A stretch of 64,000 nt of DNA, from contig CAILJH010000123.1 in the NCBI GenBank assembly GCA_903834475.1, positions 42,962-106,961 on the forward strand, given 5' to 3'. This DNA is from an uncultured Prolixibacteraceae bacterium. GTDB lineage: Bacteria; Bacteroidota; Bacteroidia; Bacteroidales; Prolixibacteraceae. Below, one piece after another: positions 9,644 through 18,300 of the stretch (positions are counted from its first letter, which is position 1; every line of letters begins with the position of its first letter). The notes below the pieces were generated by a model. It was not told the origin of the DNA, did no database searches, and was given only the letters and a program-made list of their open reading frames with translations. The translations under genes and the position numbers were made by a program.

Positions 9644-9689
9644 AGGAGAATATTTAAAGAGAATCAAAGTTTAATTCAATAGCCCAAAT

Positions 9690-9722
9690 CTTTCCCCCTC
9701 CGGGGGAATAAGAAGGGGGCTT
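9690..9722. repeat. Single B-orientation palindrome upstream of trpB
   Basis: CTTTCCCCCTCCGGGGGAATAAGAAGGGGGCTT. Confidence 0.85.
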
Positions 9723-9735
9723 ATATTTTAAAAAT

Positions 9736-10917
9736 ATGAGTTATCAGGTAAACGAAAAAGGTTATTATGGCGAATTCGGCGGGGCATACATCCCCGAAAT
9801 GATGGTGCCAAATATCGAAGAATTGCAACATAACTATCTCGAAATCATCAACTCGTATGATTTCAGACAGGAATTTGTTGATTTGTTGAAAAACTACGTG
9901 GGGCGGCCATCTCCCTTGTATTTTGCCAAACGGCTTTCAGAGAAATACCAAAGCAAGATTTATCTGAAGCGTGAAGATTTGAATCATACCGGTTCCCACA
10001 AAATAAACAACACGATCGGACAAATTCTGGTTGCACAAAAATTGGGTAAGCACCGCATCATTGCTGAAACTGGGGCAGGTCAGCACGGATTGGCAACTGC
10101 CACGGTTTGCGCTCTCATGGGTTTGGAATGCATTGTTTACATGGGAGCAGTTGATGTGGAGCGTCAGGCGCCGAATGTCAAAAAGATGCGGATGTTGGGA
10201 GCTGAAGTTATTCCAGCCGTCAGCGGCAACCAAACGCTGAAAGACGCTACCAACGAGGCCATGCGCGACTGGATCAACAATCCCGTGGATACGCATTACA
10301 TTATTGGTTCGGTTGTCGGTCCGCATCCGTATCCTGATATGGTAGCACGGTTTCAGTCTGTGATTTCAGAAGAGATCCGCTGGCAGCTCGAGGAGCAAAC
10401 CGGGCGCGAAAATCCCACCCGTGTGATTGCCTGCGTGGGCGGTGGAAGCAATGCTGCTGGTGCTTTCTATCATTTTTTGGATCAGGAAAATGTGGAACTG
10501 ATTGGGGTCGAAGCTGCAGGTAAAGGCATAGAAACCCACGAAACGGCAGCCACCTTGACTCTTGGAACTCCGGGAGTTTTGCACAGTTCACGTTCGATTC
10601 TGATGCAAACCAAAGATGGTCAGATTACCGAGCCCTATTCGATTTCTGCCGGATTGGATTATCCCGGAATTGGACCATTGCACGCCAATTTGTTTACCAG
10701 CAAACGTGCCAAATACCTTTGGGCAACCGATGCCGAAGTGCTTGATGCCGCTTTGGAACTGACCCGGCTGGAAGGAATTATTCCTGCATTGGAGTCTGCC
10801 CATGCTTTAGCGGCACTAAAAAAGCTTCAGCTAAAGCCAGAAGAAGTTTCAGTTATTAATCTCTCCGGAAGGGGCGACAAAGACATGGAAACATACTTAA
10901 ATCATTTTGGATATTAG
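9736..10917 (+). CDS. trpB: Tryptophan synthase beta chain
   Basis: [26 protein letters not shown] (PLP lysine), [22 protein letters not shown]. Confidence 0.97.
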   Translation: MSYQVNEKGYYGEFGGAYIPEMMVPNIEELQHNYLEIINSYDFRQEFVDLLKNYVGRPSPLYFAKRLSEKYQSKIYLKREDLNHTGSHKINNTIGQILVAQKLGKHRIIAETGAGQHGLATATVCALMGLECIVYMGAVDVERQAPNVKKMRMLGAEVIPAVSGNQTLKDATNEAMRDWINNPVDTHYIIGSVVGPHPYPDMVARFQSVISEEIRWQLEEQTGRENPTRVIACVGGGSNAAGAFYHFLDQENVELIGVEAAGKGIETHETAATLTLGTPGVLHSSRSILMQTKDGQITEPYSISAGLDYPGIGPLHANLFTSKRAKYLWATDAEVLDAALELTRLEGIIPALESAHALAALKKLQLKPEEVSVINLSGRGDKDMETYLNHFGY

Positions 10918-11101
10918 AAGCCTCCCCTAACCCCTCCGAAGGAGGGGGATGTGAAAGCTGAGTTCTGAAGTTATTGTAAAAAAATAAAATATCGTGAATA
11001 TGTACCGCCTCAAGTCTCACCCTTCGGGGGAGATTTAGAGGGCGCTTAAACCTTAAAATATGCCATCATCCAAGTCCCCCTTCGGGGGATTTAGGGGGCT
11101 T
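10918..11101. repeat. Palindromes: A 10918-10949, B 11012-11047, B 11072-11101
   Basis: A copy starts at the base after the trpB stop; the two B copies precede trpA. Confidence 0.9.
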
Positions 11102-11109
11102 CTAAAACT

Positions 11110-11892
11110 ATGAAAAACAGAATAAACAAACTCTTTCAGGAGAAAAAAGAACGAGTACTCTCCGTCTATTTTACGGCCGGATACCCGGATTTGGAGGATA
11201 CTGTTCCAATCATTAAGGAACTGGTGAAAAATGGCGTTGACCTGATTGAGATTGGGATGCCATTTTCAGATCCGGTAGCTGACGGACCGGTGATTCAGCA
11301 CAGTAGTTTGATTGCATTGCAGAATGGAATGAGTATTCGCAAACTGTTCGACCAGTTAAAAGATATTCGGCAAGTGACAGACATCCCTCTGATTCTGATG
11401 GGTTATATCAATCCGGTGCTGCAATATGGTGTGGAAGCTTTTTGTGAAAAATGCAGGGAAGTCGGAATTGACGGGCTGATTATTCCGGACTTGCCATTAT
11501 CGGTTTATGAAGAAGATTTTCGGTCTGTTTTTGAAAACAACAATCTGCACAACATTTTCCTGATCACTCCCCAAACTTCGGAAGATAGGATGAGAACCAT
11601 TGATGGAATTTCGGAAGGATTTATTTACATGGTTTCGAGCAATGCCACTACAGGTGCCAAATCGAGTGTAACCGACTTCCAGAAAGATTATTTTGAACGG
11701 GTCAATTTGATGAAATTAAAAAATCCTCGGATGATTGGGTTTGGCATATCAAATTCCGAAACTTTCAGGAATGCCTGTCAATATGCAAGCGGAGCCATTT
11801 TAGGAAGTGCATTTGTAAAAGCACTTGAAGGAACTGACCTTTTGGAGCAAAAAGTGTCGCGATTTATTAATTCAATTGTTACTGAATCGTAA
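11110..11892 (+). CDS. trpA: Tryptophan synthase alpha chain
   Basis: YFTAGYPDLEDT, LIEIGMPFSDPVADGPVIQHSS, IIPDLP, GFGISN. Confidence 0.95.
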   Translation: MKNRINKLFQEKKERVLSVYFTAGYPDLEDTVPIIKELVKNGVDLIEIGMPFSDPVADGPVIQHSSLIALQNGMSIRKLFDQLKDIRQVTDIPLILMGYINPVLQYGVEAFCEKCREVGIDGLIIPDLPLSVYEEDFRSVFENNNLHNIFLITPQTSEDRMRTIDGISEGFIYMVSSNATTGAKSSVTDFQKDYFERVNLMKLKNPRMIGFGISNSETFRNACQYASGAILGSAFVKALEGTDLLEQKVSRFINSIVTES

Positions 11893-12111
11893 TCCAAAAG
11901 CTGTTTGTTTGTGCAATTAAGTTTTGACATCAAAGATGTTTAGAAGCAGCCTGGGACGCAGTTTCGATAGCCAGCTGTATTCCAGATGCTTATCTGAAAC
12001 ACTTCCGAAAAGTACTGTTAAACTCTGTTAATCCTGATTTTGGACATACTTTGGATTGATGAAAATTCGTTATTTTTAAGAAACAATTGTAGAAAACAAA
12101 AAACAGCAATC

Positions 12112-12303
12112 ATGTTAGAATACGCAAAAGATATTTTACCGAAAGTTAGTTTTAGCCGTGAATTATTCAGGAAGGAACTTGCCAAATGCATCAGCTGGGT
12201 TGGAGAATCAGAAATTAACTCTTTGAAAGAATGGTGCTATGAGAATTTCCTTGAGATTTATCCTGATATTCTGACCAAAGCATTCGCAATGAGAGCGGCC
12301 TGA
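12112..12303 (+). CDS. Small conserved-looking protein of unknown function (63 aa)
   Basis: MLEYAKDILPKVSFSRELFRKELAKCISWVGESEINSLKEWCYENFLEIYPDILTKAFAMRAA; clear ATG at 12112 and an intrinsic terminator 72 nt downstream. Confidence 0.6.
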   Translation: MLEYAKDILPKVSFSRELFRKELAKCISWVGESEINSLKEWCYENFLEIYPDILTKAFAMRAA

Positions 12304-12374
12304 TTGCCAGAAATTTTGATTTTAAAGGCAATTACCCGTTATTTTCCTGCATCGGGAATTCGTATAAATCCATC

Positions 12375-12402
12375 AAGCTTCCGACTTCGGAGGCTTTTTT
12401 TT
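12375..12402 (+). terminator. Intrinsic terminator
   Basis: AAGCTTCCGA (12375-12384) / TCGGAGGCTT (12387-12396) followed by T run. Confidence 0.85.
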
Positions 12403-12486
12403 ATTTAAGGTTACGAATTTGAAGAACTATTTTTTTGTTTCTGAAAAGTGAACGACGTAGAAAATTGGAAATGAAGTATTAAAAAC

Positions 12487-12770
12487 CTACGAATTAAGTT
12501 ACATCTTTCCGAAATCAGGCACATCAAAGGGCTGAGCGAATATGTGCAGATATTCACCGAGAAACGGAAAATCATCACCAAAACCAGCACGGCACAGATG
12601 GAAGAGAAATTATCCGGCGAAAATTTCCTTCGGATTCATATATCATTCATCGTTTCTGTCAGTAAGATCGAGGCGTTTACCGCCAACACCATTGAAATTC
12701 TGAGGAAGAAATTACCAATCGGGCGCAGCTTCAAAAACGGAGTGCTCAGTGCTTTAATTTTGCAGGTTCT
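12487..12770 (+). pseudogene. Orphan LytTR-type DNA-binding domain remnant (no receiver domain)
   Basis: Frame 1 reads ...LHLSEIRHIKGLSEYVQIFTEKRKIITKTSTAQMEEKLSGENFLRIHISFIVSVSKIEAFTANTIEILRKKLPIGRSFKNGVLSAL; in-frame stops immediately upstream, no plausible receiver. Confidence 0.7.
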
Positions 12771-12808
12771 ATGGCGGGTGTATTAAAAAATCAAATTTGT
12801 GGTGTCAG

Positions 12809-14983
12809 TTAACTTTTGTTTCTTGATTTGCGATGATCACGTTTTAACAAATTCCCCAGATTCTTACCAAATTTCTGAACTTGTTCATAACCCTGATTTA
12901 GCGGTTCAGGGTTGATATCGCCGTATTCACTGAATTTACTGTCGATGTTGAAGGTCCCCGGATAAACAATGATCTTGCTTTGGCTGCCGAATTGCTTTTC
13001 AAGCTTTTCCTGAATTTTATCCATGCAGTTATCAAATGAAACCGAAGTGCGGCGCGCAGCGATGTATATCAGGAGATCTTCAGGCGAAACGTACTTCTGA
13101 AGAACCTTGAAATTTGGTAAATCATATTCATCAGAAAAAGCAAATCCGCCGTTGAGTTTTTGCTGGCTGAAATGATTGGTAATCGCTTCCTTCGATTTGT
13201 TATTGCAATAGCACAGGATATTTATACTTAGCTCTTTGGAAAGAACTAATATTTTTGAAAGCCAGATGTCAAAACCGGGTTCGAACTCTCCCAAATGTGG
13301 ACAAACTAAAACGATTTTTTTGTGACCGACCAGCGGAATTTCAAAATGGCAAATATATACGGCTTTGCTTGTCCGTGAAATAATCGAATCGGTTTTTGTT
13401 TCAATGAACCGCTCAATCATTCCGGTTTTCCGGGGCCATCCAATCATAATCGTGTCCGACATAATTTCGCGTGACGTCCGGATTATCCCTCCGGCAATAT
13501 TGTGGTCGATGGTAGCAATGATATTGACCGTTGTGTCGTTTGCCAAAGCCATTTTAACGAGCGATTGAAGGTTCTTTTTGGCCCGTTCCAGATTTTTCTC
13601 CGCCTCCTCATTATTGGGAACAACCGATAAAATGGTGATCGGATTTCCGGACTTTTTATTTTTCACATAAAGTGCAAACTCGAGCAACAATTCCATGTTG
13701 TTCAAATTGGCTATTGGCATCATAATATGCTCAACTTCAGGCGAAGGTTCTCCAGCGACAGGTTCGTCTTTTTCATTTGAAAGTATTTTCCGCGAGGTGT
13801 TCTCTGTCACTAAAGTCGCAGTCAGACAAGTTACAAGGATCAGTAAAATAGTACCATTCAGTGCGTTTTCGTCGATTATTTTGGTTTGGAAGCCAACCAG
13901 AATTACAGCAAGAGTAGCTGCAGCATGCGAACTGCTTAATCCGAAAATGAGGTTTCGCTGATCGGATGTATATCTGAAAATTGTACTGGTAGCCGAAGCG
14001 GCCAGCCATTTCCCAATCAAGGCAACTACAGATAATGTAACTGCAATAATTACAGCGGTTGGTCCATTCAGAAGGACAGAAATATCGACCAGCATTCCCA
14101 CGCTAATCAGAAAAAATGGGATGAAAATTGATTGTCCGATAAATTCTATCCGGTTCATTAAAGTGGACGAATATGGGATTAGTTTATTGAGTGCAAGACC
14201 TGCAACAAATGCTCCGATAATTGGCTCTACTCCTGCGAGTTCTGCAAGGAAAGCCGAGAAAAATAAAACCGACAGCACGAAAATAAAGTGGGAGGTTTTC
14301 TCACTTTCAAGTTTCTGGAAAAACCATGCAGTGATTTTTGGAATGATCCAGAACATAATTCCTGCAAATACGGCAAGCGACACAATCAATTGAGCCCAAA
14401 AGGAAACTCCCAGTCCTCCTTTGTCTGAAGTCAAAATAACAGCTAAAAGAATCAATACTGCGGTATCAGTCAGAATGGTGCCGCCGACAGTAATGGCAAC
14501 AGCTTCGTTTTTTGAAATCCCGAACTTGCTCACGATGGGGTACGAAACCATGGTGTGAGTCGAAAACATACTGGAAATGAGCAGGCTGGCGGTAAAATCA
14601 TAGCCAAGAAAATAATAGCAAACCGGAAATCCGAATACCAGTGGGATGGTAAAAGTCAGGAATCCAAATATCAGACTCTTGTTTTTATTGCGCTGAAATT
14701 CCTGCAAATCGAGCTCCAGACCGGCAATAAACATGATGTATAAAAGACCAATAGTCGAGAAAAGTTTGACGGCCGAATTTTGTTCAAGTAAGTTGATGCC
14801 GTGTGGTCCAATAATTACTCCTGAAATAATTAGCCCGATAATTGCCGGAACTTTGAGTTTTCGCAGCAAGATTGGTGAGAGCAGGATAATGAATAGAATG
14901 ACAGAAAAAACCAGTACAGGGTTTTGGAATGGCCTGTCAAATTCCTGAGCTATATGATTGAAAAAATTAGTTGTCATCCTCAA
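12809..14983 (-). CDS. Cation:proton antiporter, CPA2/KefB-like, with C-terminal universal-stress-like region
   Basis: 724 aa, multi-TM N-terminus (LRKLKVPAIIGLIISGVIIGPHG, FIAGLELDL), soluble C-terminal region. Confidence 0.85.
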   Translation of the reverse strand: MRMTTNFFNHIAQEFDRPFQNPVLVFSVILFIILLSPILLRKLKVPAIIGLIISGVIIGPHGINLLEQNSAVKLFSTIGLLYIMFIAGLELDLQEFQRNKNKSLIFGFLTFTIPLVFGFPVCYYFLGYDFTASLLISSMFSTHTMVSYPIVSKFGISKNEAVAITVGGTILTDTAVLILLAVILTSDKGGLGVSFWAQLIVSLAVFAGIMFWIIPKITAWFFQKLESEKTSHFIFVLSVLFFSAFLAELAGVEPIIGAFVAGLALNKLIPYSSTLMNRIEFIGQSIFIPFFLISVGMLVDISVLLNGPTAVIIAVTLSVVALIGKWLAASATSTIFRYTSDQRNLIFGLSSSHAAATLAVILVGFQTKIIDENALNGTILLILVTCLTATLVTENTSRKILSNEKDEPVAGEPSPEVEHIMMPIANLNNMELLLEFALYVKNKKSGNPITILSVVPNNEEAEKNLERAKKNLQSLVKMALANDTTVNIIATIDHNIAGGIIRTSREIMSDTIMIGWPRKTGMIERFIETKTDSIISRTSKAVYICHFEIPLVGHKKIVLVCPHLGEFEPGFDIWLSKILVLSKELSINILCYCNNKSKEAITNHFSQQKLNGGFAFSDEYDLPNFKVLQKYVSPEDLLIYIAARRTSVSFDNCMDKIQEKLEKQFGSQSKIIVYPGTFNIDSKFSEYGDINPEPLNQGYEQVQKFGKNLGNLLKRDHRKSRNKS

Positions 14984-15116
14984 TCAGCTGAATGATTAAT
15001 CACTGTTCAAATCTGTTGCAAGATAGCAGAATTAAGCATTCAAACGAATAGTCCTAAACTTGAAGGTTTTGAGTTGGAAATGTAGGGATTCGATGAGCAG
15101 TTTGTAAAGTAAAAAT

Positions 15117-15887
15117 TCAAAGTATTCCTTTCTCCGGAAGATATTTCCAGAATCGTTTGGGAAGCAACTGACGGTGGACCTTGTCGTTTTTTCTCTCCTG
15201 AATGCAGATGCTCCGGTAGTATTGTTTCCACAACTTCTGAAACAGAATTTCGTCAACAGCAAGAAGAGCCGAATGCAATTGTCCGTTTTGGGTGTTTACT
15301 TTTAGCTCGTCAAACACAACCCGTGAAACGTTTTTCAAGTCATAAAGAAATCCGTAATTGCGTTTCAGGTCATAAATAATCCAGGATTGGTCGGCGTACC
15401 GATCGCGGAAATGTGGAATACACAAAGGAAGAACATCGTACATGGGGGCAAACGAAGCGTAATAACTTGCTTCGATCGTTTTCTGAAACCGTACAAACAT
15501 CTGAACCCGATGGGCTTCCTTGCAGACCTTCTGATGGATTTTGTGAACCTCGAGTACAAGCGGCTCAGCAAAATTAGTTTCTTCGTTTTTGACAGAATCG
15601 ATGGTAAAACAGATGAATTTCGCCAACAGCAAAGGCGTATCCCGAATATCGGCCAGAAAAACACGGTAAATGCGGTGTGCATTTTCTTCCGAAGAGTGAG
15701 AAATGATTCCTTTCCATACCCGTTCAGCTTTCCGGTCATCGGTTTCAACGAGTATCGTCGAACCAAACAAAACGCCCGGACTTCCTTCTCCGGAAAGGAT
15801 TTCATCGGGAAACCGTCCTTGCCGGTAGCTTTCAAAGATCAGTGTTAATAGTCCTTCAAAAGTGTTGTCGAATGAAAAAACGTTCAT
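15117..15887 (-). CDS. DUF4130 / TIGR03915-like putative DNA-metabolism protein
   Basis: MNVFSFDNTFEGLLTLIFESYRQGRFP...; partner of the adjacent radical SAM protein as in the usual two-gene arrangement. Confidence 0.8.
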   Translation of the reverse strand: MNVFSFDNTFEGLLTLIFESYRQGRFPDEILSGEGSPGVLFGSTILVETDDRKAERVWKGIISHSSEENAHRIYRVFLADIRDTPLLLAKFICFTIDSVKNEETNFAEPLVLEVHKIHQKVCKEAHRVQMFVRFQKTIEASYYASFAPMYDVLPLCIPHFRDRYADQSWIIYDLKRNYGFLYDLKNVSRVVFDELKVNTQNGQLHSALLAVDEILFQKLWKQYYRSICIQERKNDKVHRQLLPKRFWKYLPEKGIL

Positions 15888-15985
15888 TAGATGCGGGTTG
15901 TGTGGTGGAGTTTAGTGTTGCTCCCTTCGATACGCTGCGCTACTCAGGGAGCGGTTCTTCGGACTTCTTTTTTGCCAACTTGCCT

Positions 15986-17266
15986 CTATCTCAGTGCGGG
16001 CATCATCGGATGAAACAGTTTGAGCTGAACAGCTCCATCGTTACCAATCGCTTTCTTTTCGAGCAAAAGCTGGCGAACCAGTTCCGGTTTCAACTCCTGA
16101 ATGTTTTGCGAACGGAGTTCGTTGCAGGTGATAAAATACCGTGCCCGTTTCATTACCACACCCATTTTTTTTAGATGCGTCGAATTCAACCGCTGGTGCT
16201 GACGTGCTAACAAAATGAGCGGAACTGATCGGGTGCCGATTCCGGGAATTCGCAACAACATCGCCGGGTCAGCCTTATTGATATCAATTGGAAATAAGTG
16301 TGGATTACGCAATGCCCAACTGACTTTTGGATCGAGTTCCAGGTCGAGGTTCGGATTCTCGGGATTCACAATCTCCTGGCTTCCGAATCCGTAAAAGCGC
16401 AACAGCCAGTCGGCCTGATACAGGCGGTGTTCGCGGCGAAGTGGGGGAGCGTTTAATACCGGAAGTCGGGTATCGTAACTATTCACCGGAATGTAACCCG
16501 AATAATAAACCCGCTTCAAATCGCGACGGGAATAGAGCGCTGACGATAGTTTCAGGATGGTGTGATCGGTATCGTCGGTGGCCCCGATAATCAGTTGGGT
16601 ACTTTGTCCGGCCGGACTGAAAAGCGGTGCATTCCGGTGAATTTTTCGCTCTGCTTTCGATTCCAGAATGTTCGCTGAAATGATTTTCATGGGTTCCAAA
16701 ACACTTTTGAAATCTTTGTCGGGAGCCAATAGTTTCAGGTTGTTTTCTGTTGGGATTTCAATGTTCACGCTCAGTCGGTCGGCCCAGCGACCCGCATCGG
16801 CAATCAGTTGCGGGCTTGCTCCGGGAATGGCTTTCAGGTGAATGTATCCGTTGTAGCGGTGTTCTGTTCTCAATAATTTGGCAACCGAAACAATCCGCTC
16901 CATGGTATGATCCGGATTGACCAAAACTCCGGAACTGAGGAAAAGTCCTTCGATGTAATTCCGGCGATAAAACTCGATGGTGAGCTTGGCAATTTCATCC
17001 GGAGTGAATGAAGTTCGCGGAATCTCGTTGCTTTTGCGATTGATGCAATAAGCACAATCGTAAATGCAGTAATTACTAAGCATGATTTTCAGGAGTGAAA
17101 CACAGCGCCCGTCTTCGGTAAAACTGTGGCAAATTCCCCATGCCGAAGCATTTCCGATTCCTCCGTTGGTATTGCTTCGCTGGGTTCCACTCGATGCGCA
17201 CGATACATCGTATTTGGCCGCTCCGGCTAAAATTTTCAGTTTCTCAAGGCTGCTTTCCGAAATCAT
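15986..17266 (-). CDS. Putative DNA modification/repair radical SAM protein (TIGR03916-like)
   Basis: CIYDCAYC (CX3CX2C) motif; C-terminal helix-hairpin-helix-like IPGIGTRSVPLILLARQH. Confidence 0.85.
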   Translation of the reverse strand: MISESSLEKLKILAGAAKYDVSCASSGTQRSNTNGGIGNASAWGICHSFTEDGRCVSLLKIMLSNYCIYDCAYCINRKSNEIPRTSFTPDEIAKLTIEFYRRNYIEGLFLSSGVLVNPDHTMERIVSVAKLLRTEHRYNGYIHLKAIPGASPQLIADAGRWADRLSVNIEIPTENNLKLLAPDKDFKSVLEPMKIISANILESKAERKIHRNAPLFSPAGQSTQLIIGATDDTDHTILKLSSALYSRRDLKRVYYSGYIPVNSYDTRLPVLNAPPLRREHRLYQADWLLRFYGFGSQEIVNPENPNLDLELDPKVSWALRNPHLFPIDINKADPAMLLRIPGIGTRSVPLILLARQHQRLNSTHLKKMGVVMKRARYFITCNELRSQNIQELKPELVRQLLLEKKAIGNDGAVQLKLFHPMMPALR

Positions 17267-17390
17267 GATTCTTTGTTTTTTTTGACAGCCAATTAATCAT
17301 TGGCGCTTAAACAAGATAATAGAATCGGGCGAAATGTATTCAGAATGTCCAATTTTTTAATCGAATTCAACTATTTTTTTCTCGTGGAGA

Positions 17391-17421
17391 TGAAAAGAGG
17401 CTGCCTATTATGACAGCCTCC
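17391..17421 (-). terminator. Intrinsic terminator (minus strand) downstream of SGNH hydrolase
   Basis: Minus strand GAGGCTGTCATAATAGGCAGCCTCTTTTC. Confidence 0.75.
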
Positions 17422-17458
17422 TGAAATGTTGAAATCTGGTAAAACCATCCGGTAGTAT

Positions 17459-18148
17459 TTACTTTTTGCTCAGTGCTTTCTGAATTGCTGCTTCAGCCAA
17501 TGGTTCCATGATTTTATATCCTGCTAAGTTGGGGTGAACCCCGTCACCTGATAATTCTTTTTTAAGTCCTTTTCGTTCATCGACCGTGGCTGAAAAATAA
17601 TCGAGGTAAACGAATCCGTTCTTTTCAGCGTAGTTTTTGATCATCAAATTCAGGGCAATTATCTTTTCAGCCGGTTGGAGACCTGGTTTCCATGGATAAT
17701 CAAAAACAGGCAACACAGAACTCAGGACTACTTTTATCTGGTTGGCTTTTGCCAGTTCGGACATCGAAATCAAATTATCCATGATCATCTCCAGAGTTGA
17801 AGGGCCTGTATTTCCGGCAATATCGTTGGTGCCAGCCAGAATTACGACAACTGCCGGTTTAAGATTGATTACGTCGGGGCGGAACCGAACCAGCATCTGA
17901 GGTGTGGTTTGGCCGCTAATTCCACGATTGACAAAGGATTTGCCGGAAAAAAAGTCAGGGCAGGTATTGATCCAACCTTCAGTGATGGAGTTTCCCATAA
18001 ATACAATACGTTTTTCTCCTGATGCAGGCAGCCCGATTTTTGCATTGTCGTCTTTGAACCGTGCTGTATTCGACCAATCCTGGGCAAAAGTTAATCCAAC
18101 CACAAACATGGATAGAAAAAGCGTAAAAGCTATTTTCAAATTTTTCAT
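17459..18148 (-). CDS. SGNH/GDSL-family hydrolase, secreted
   Basis: Signal peptide; FMGNSITEGW, GISGQTTPQML, VVILAGTNDI, DGVHPNLAGY motifs. Confidence 0.88.
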   Translation of the reverse strand: MKNLKIAFTLFLSMFVVGLTFAQDWSNTARFKDDNAKIGLPASGEKRIVFMGNSITEGWINTCPDFFSGKSFVNRGISGQTTPQMLVRFRPDVINLKPAVVVILAGTNDIAGNTGPSTLEMIMDNLISMSELAKANQIKVVLSSVLPVFDYPWKPGLQPAEKIIALNLMIKNYAEKNGFVYLDYFSATVDERKGLKKELSGDGVHPNLAGYKIMEPLAEAAIQKALSKK

Positions 18149-18232
18149 TATTAAGTATTTAGAAGTGAATTGATGTCAATAGAATACTAAATATAGATTA
18201 CATTTTCAAACTTCAAGGCATTCTGACTGTCC

Positions 18233-18264
18233 AAAAAGAGGCTGCCCTTTTGAGACAGCCTCCT
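18233..18264 (-). terminator. Intrinsic terminator (minus strand) downstream of nrdJ
   Basis: Minus strand GAGGCTGTCTCAAAAGGGCAGCCTCTTTTT. Confidence 0.8.
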
Positions 18265-18300
18265 GAAATTTTGGTTATGGCAACACACAAACCTATGTGT

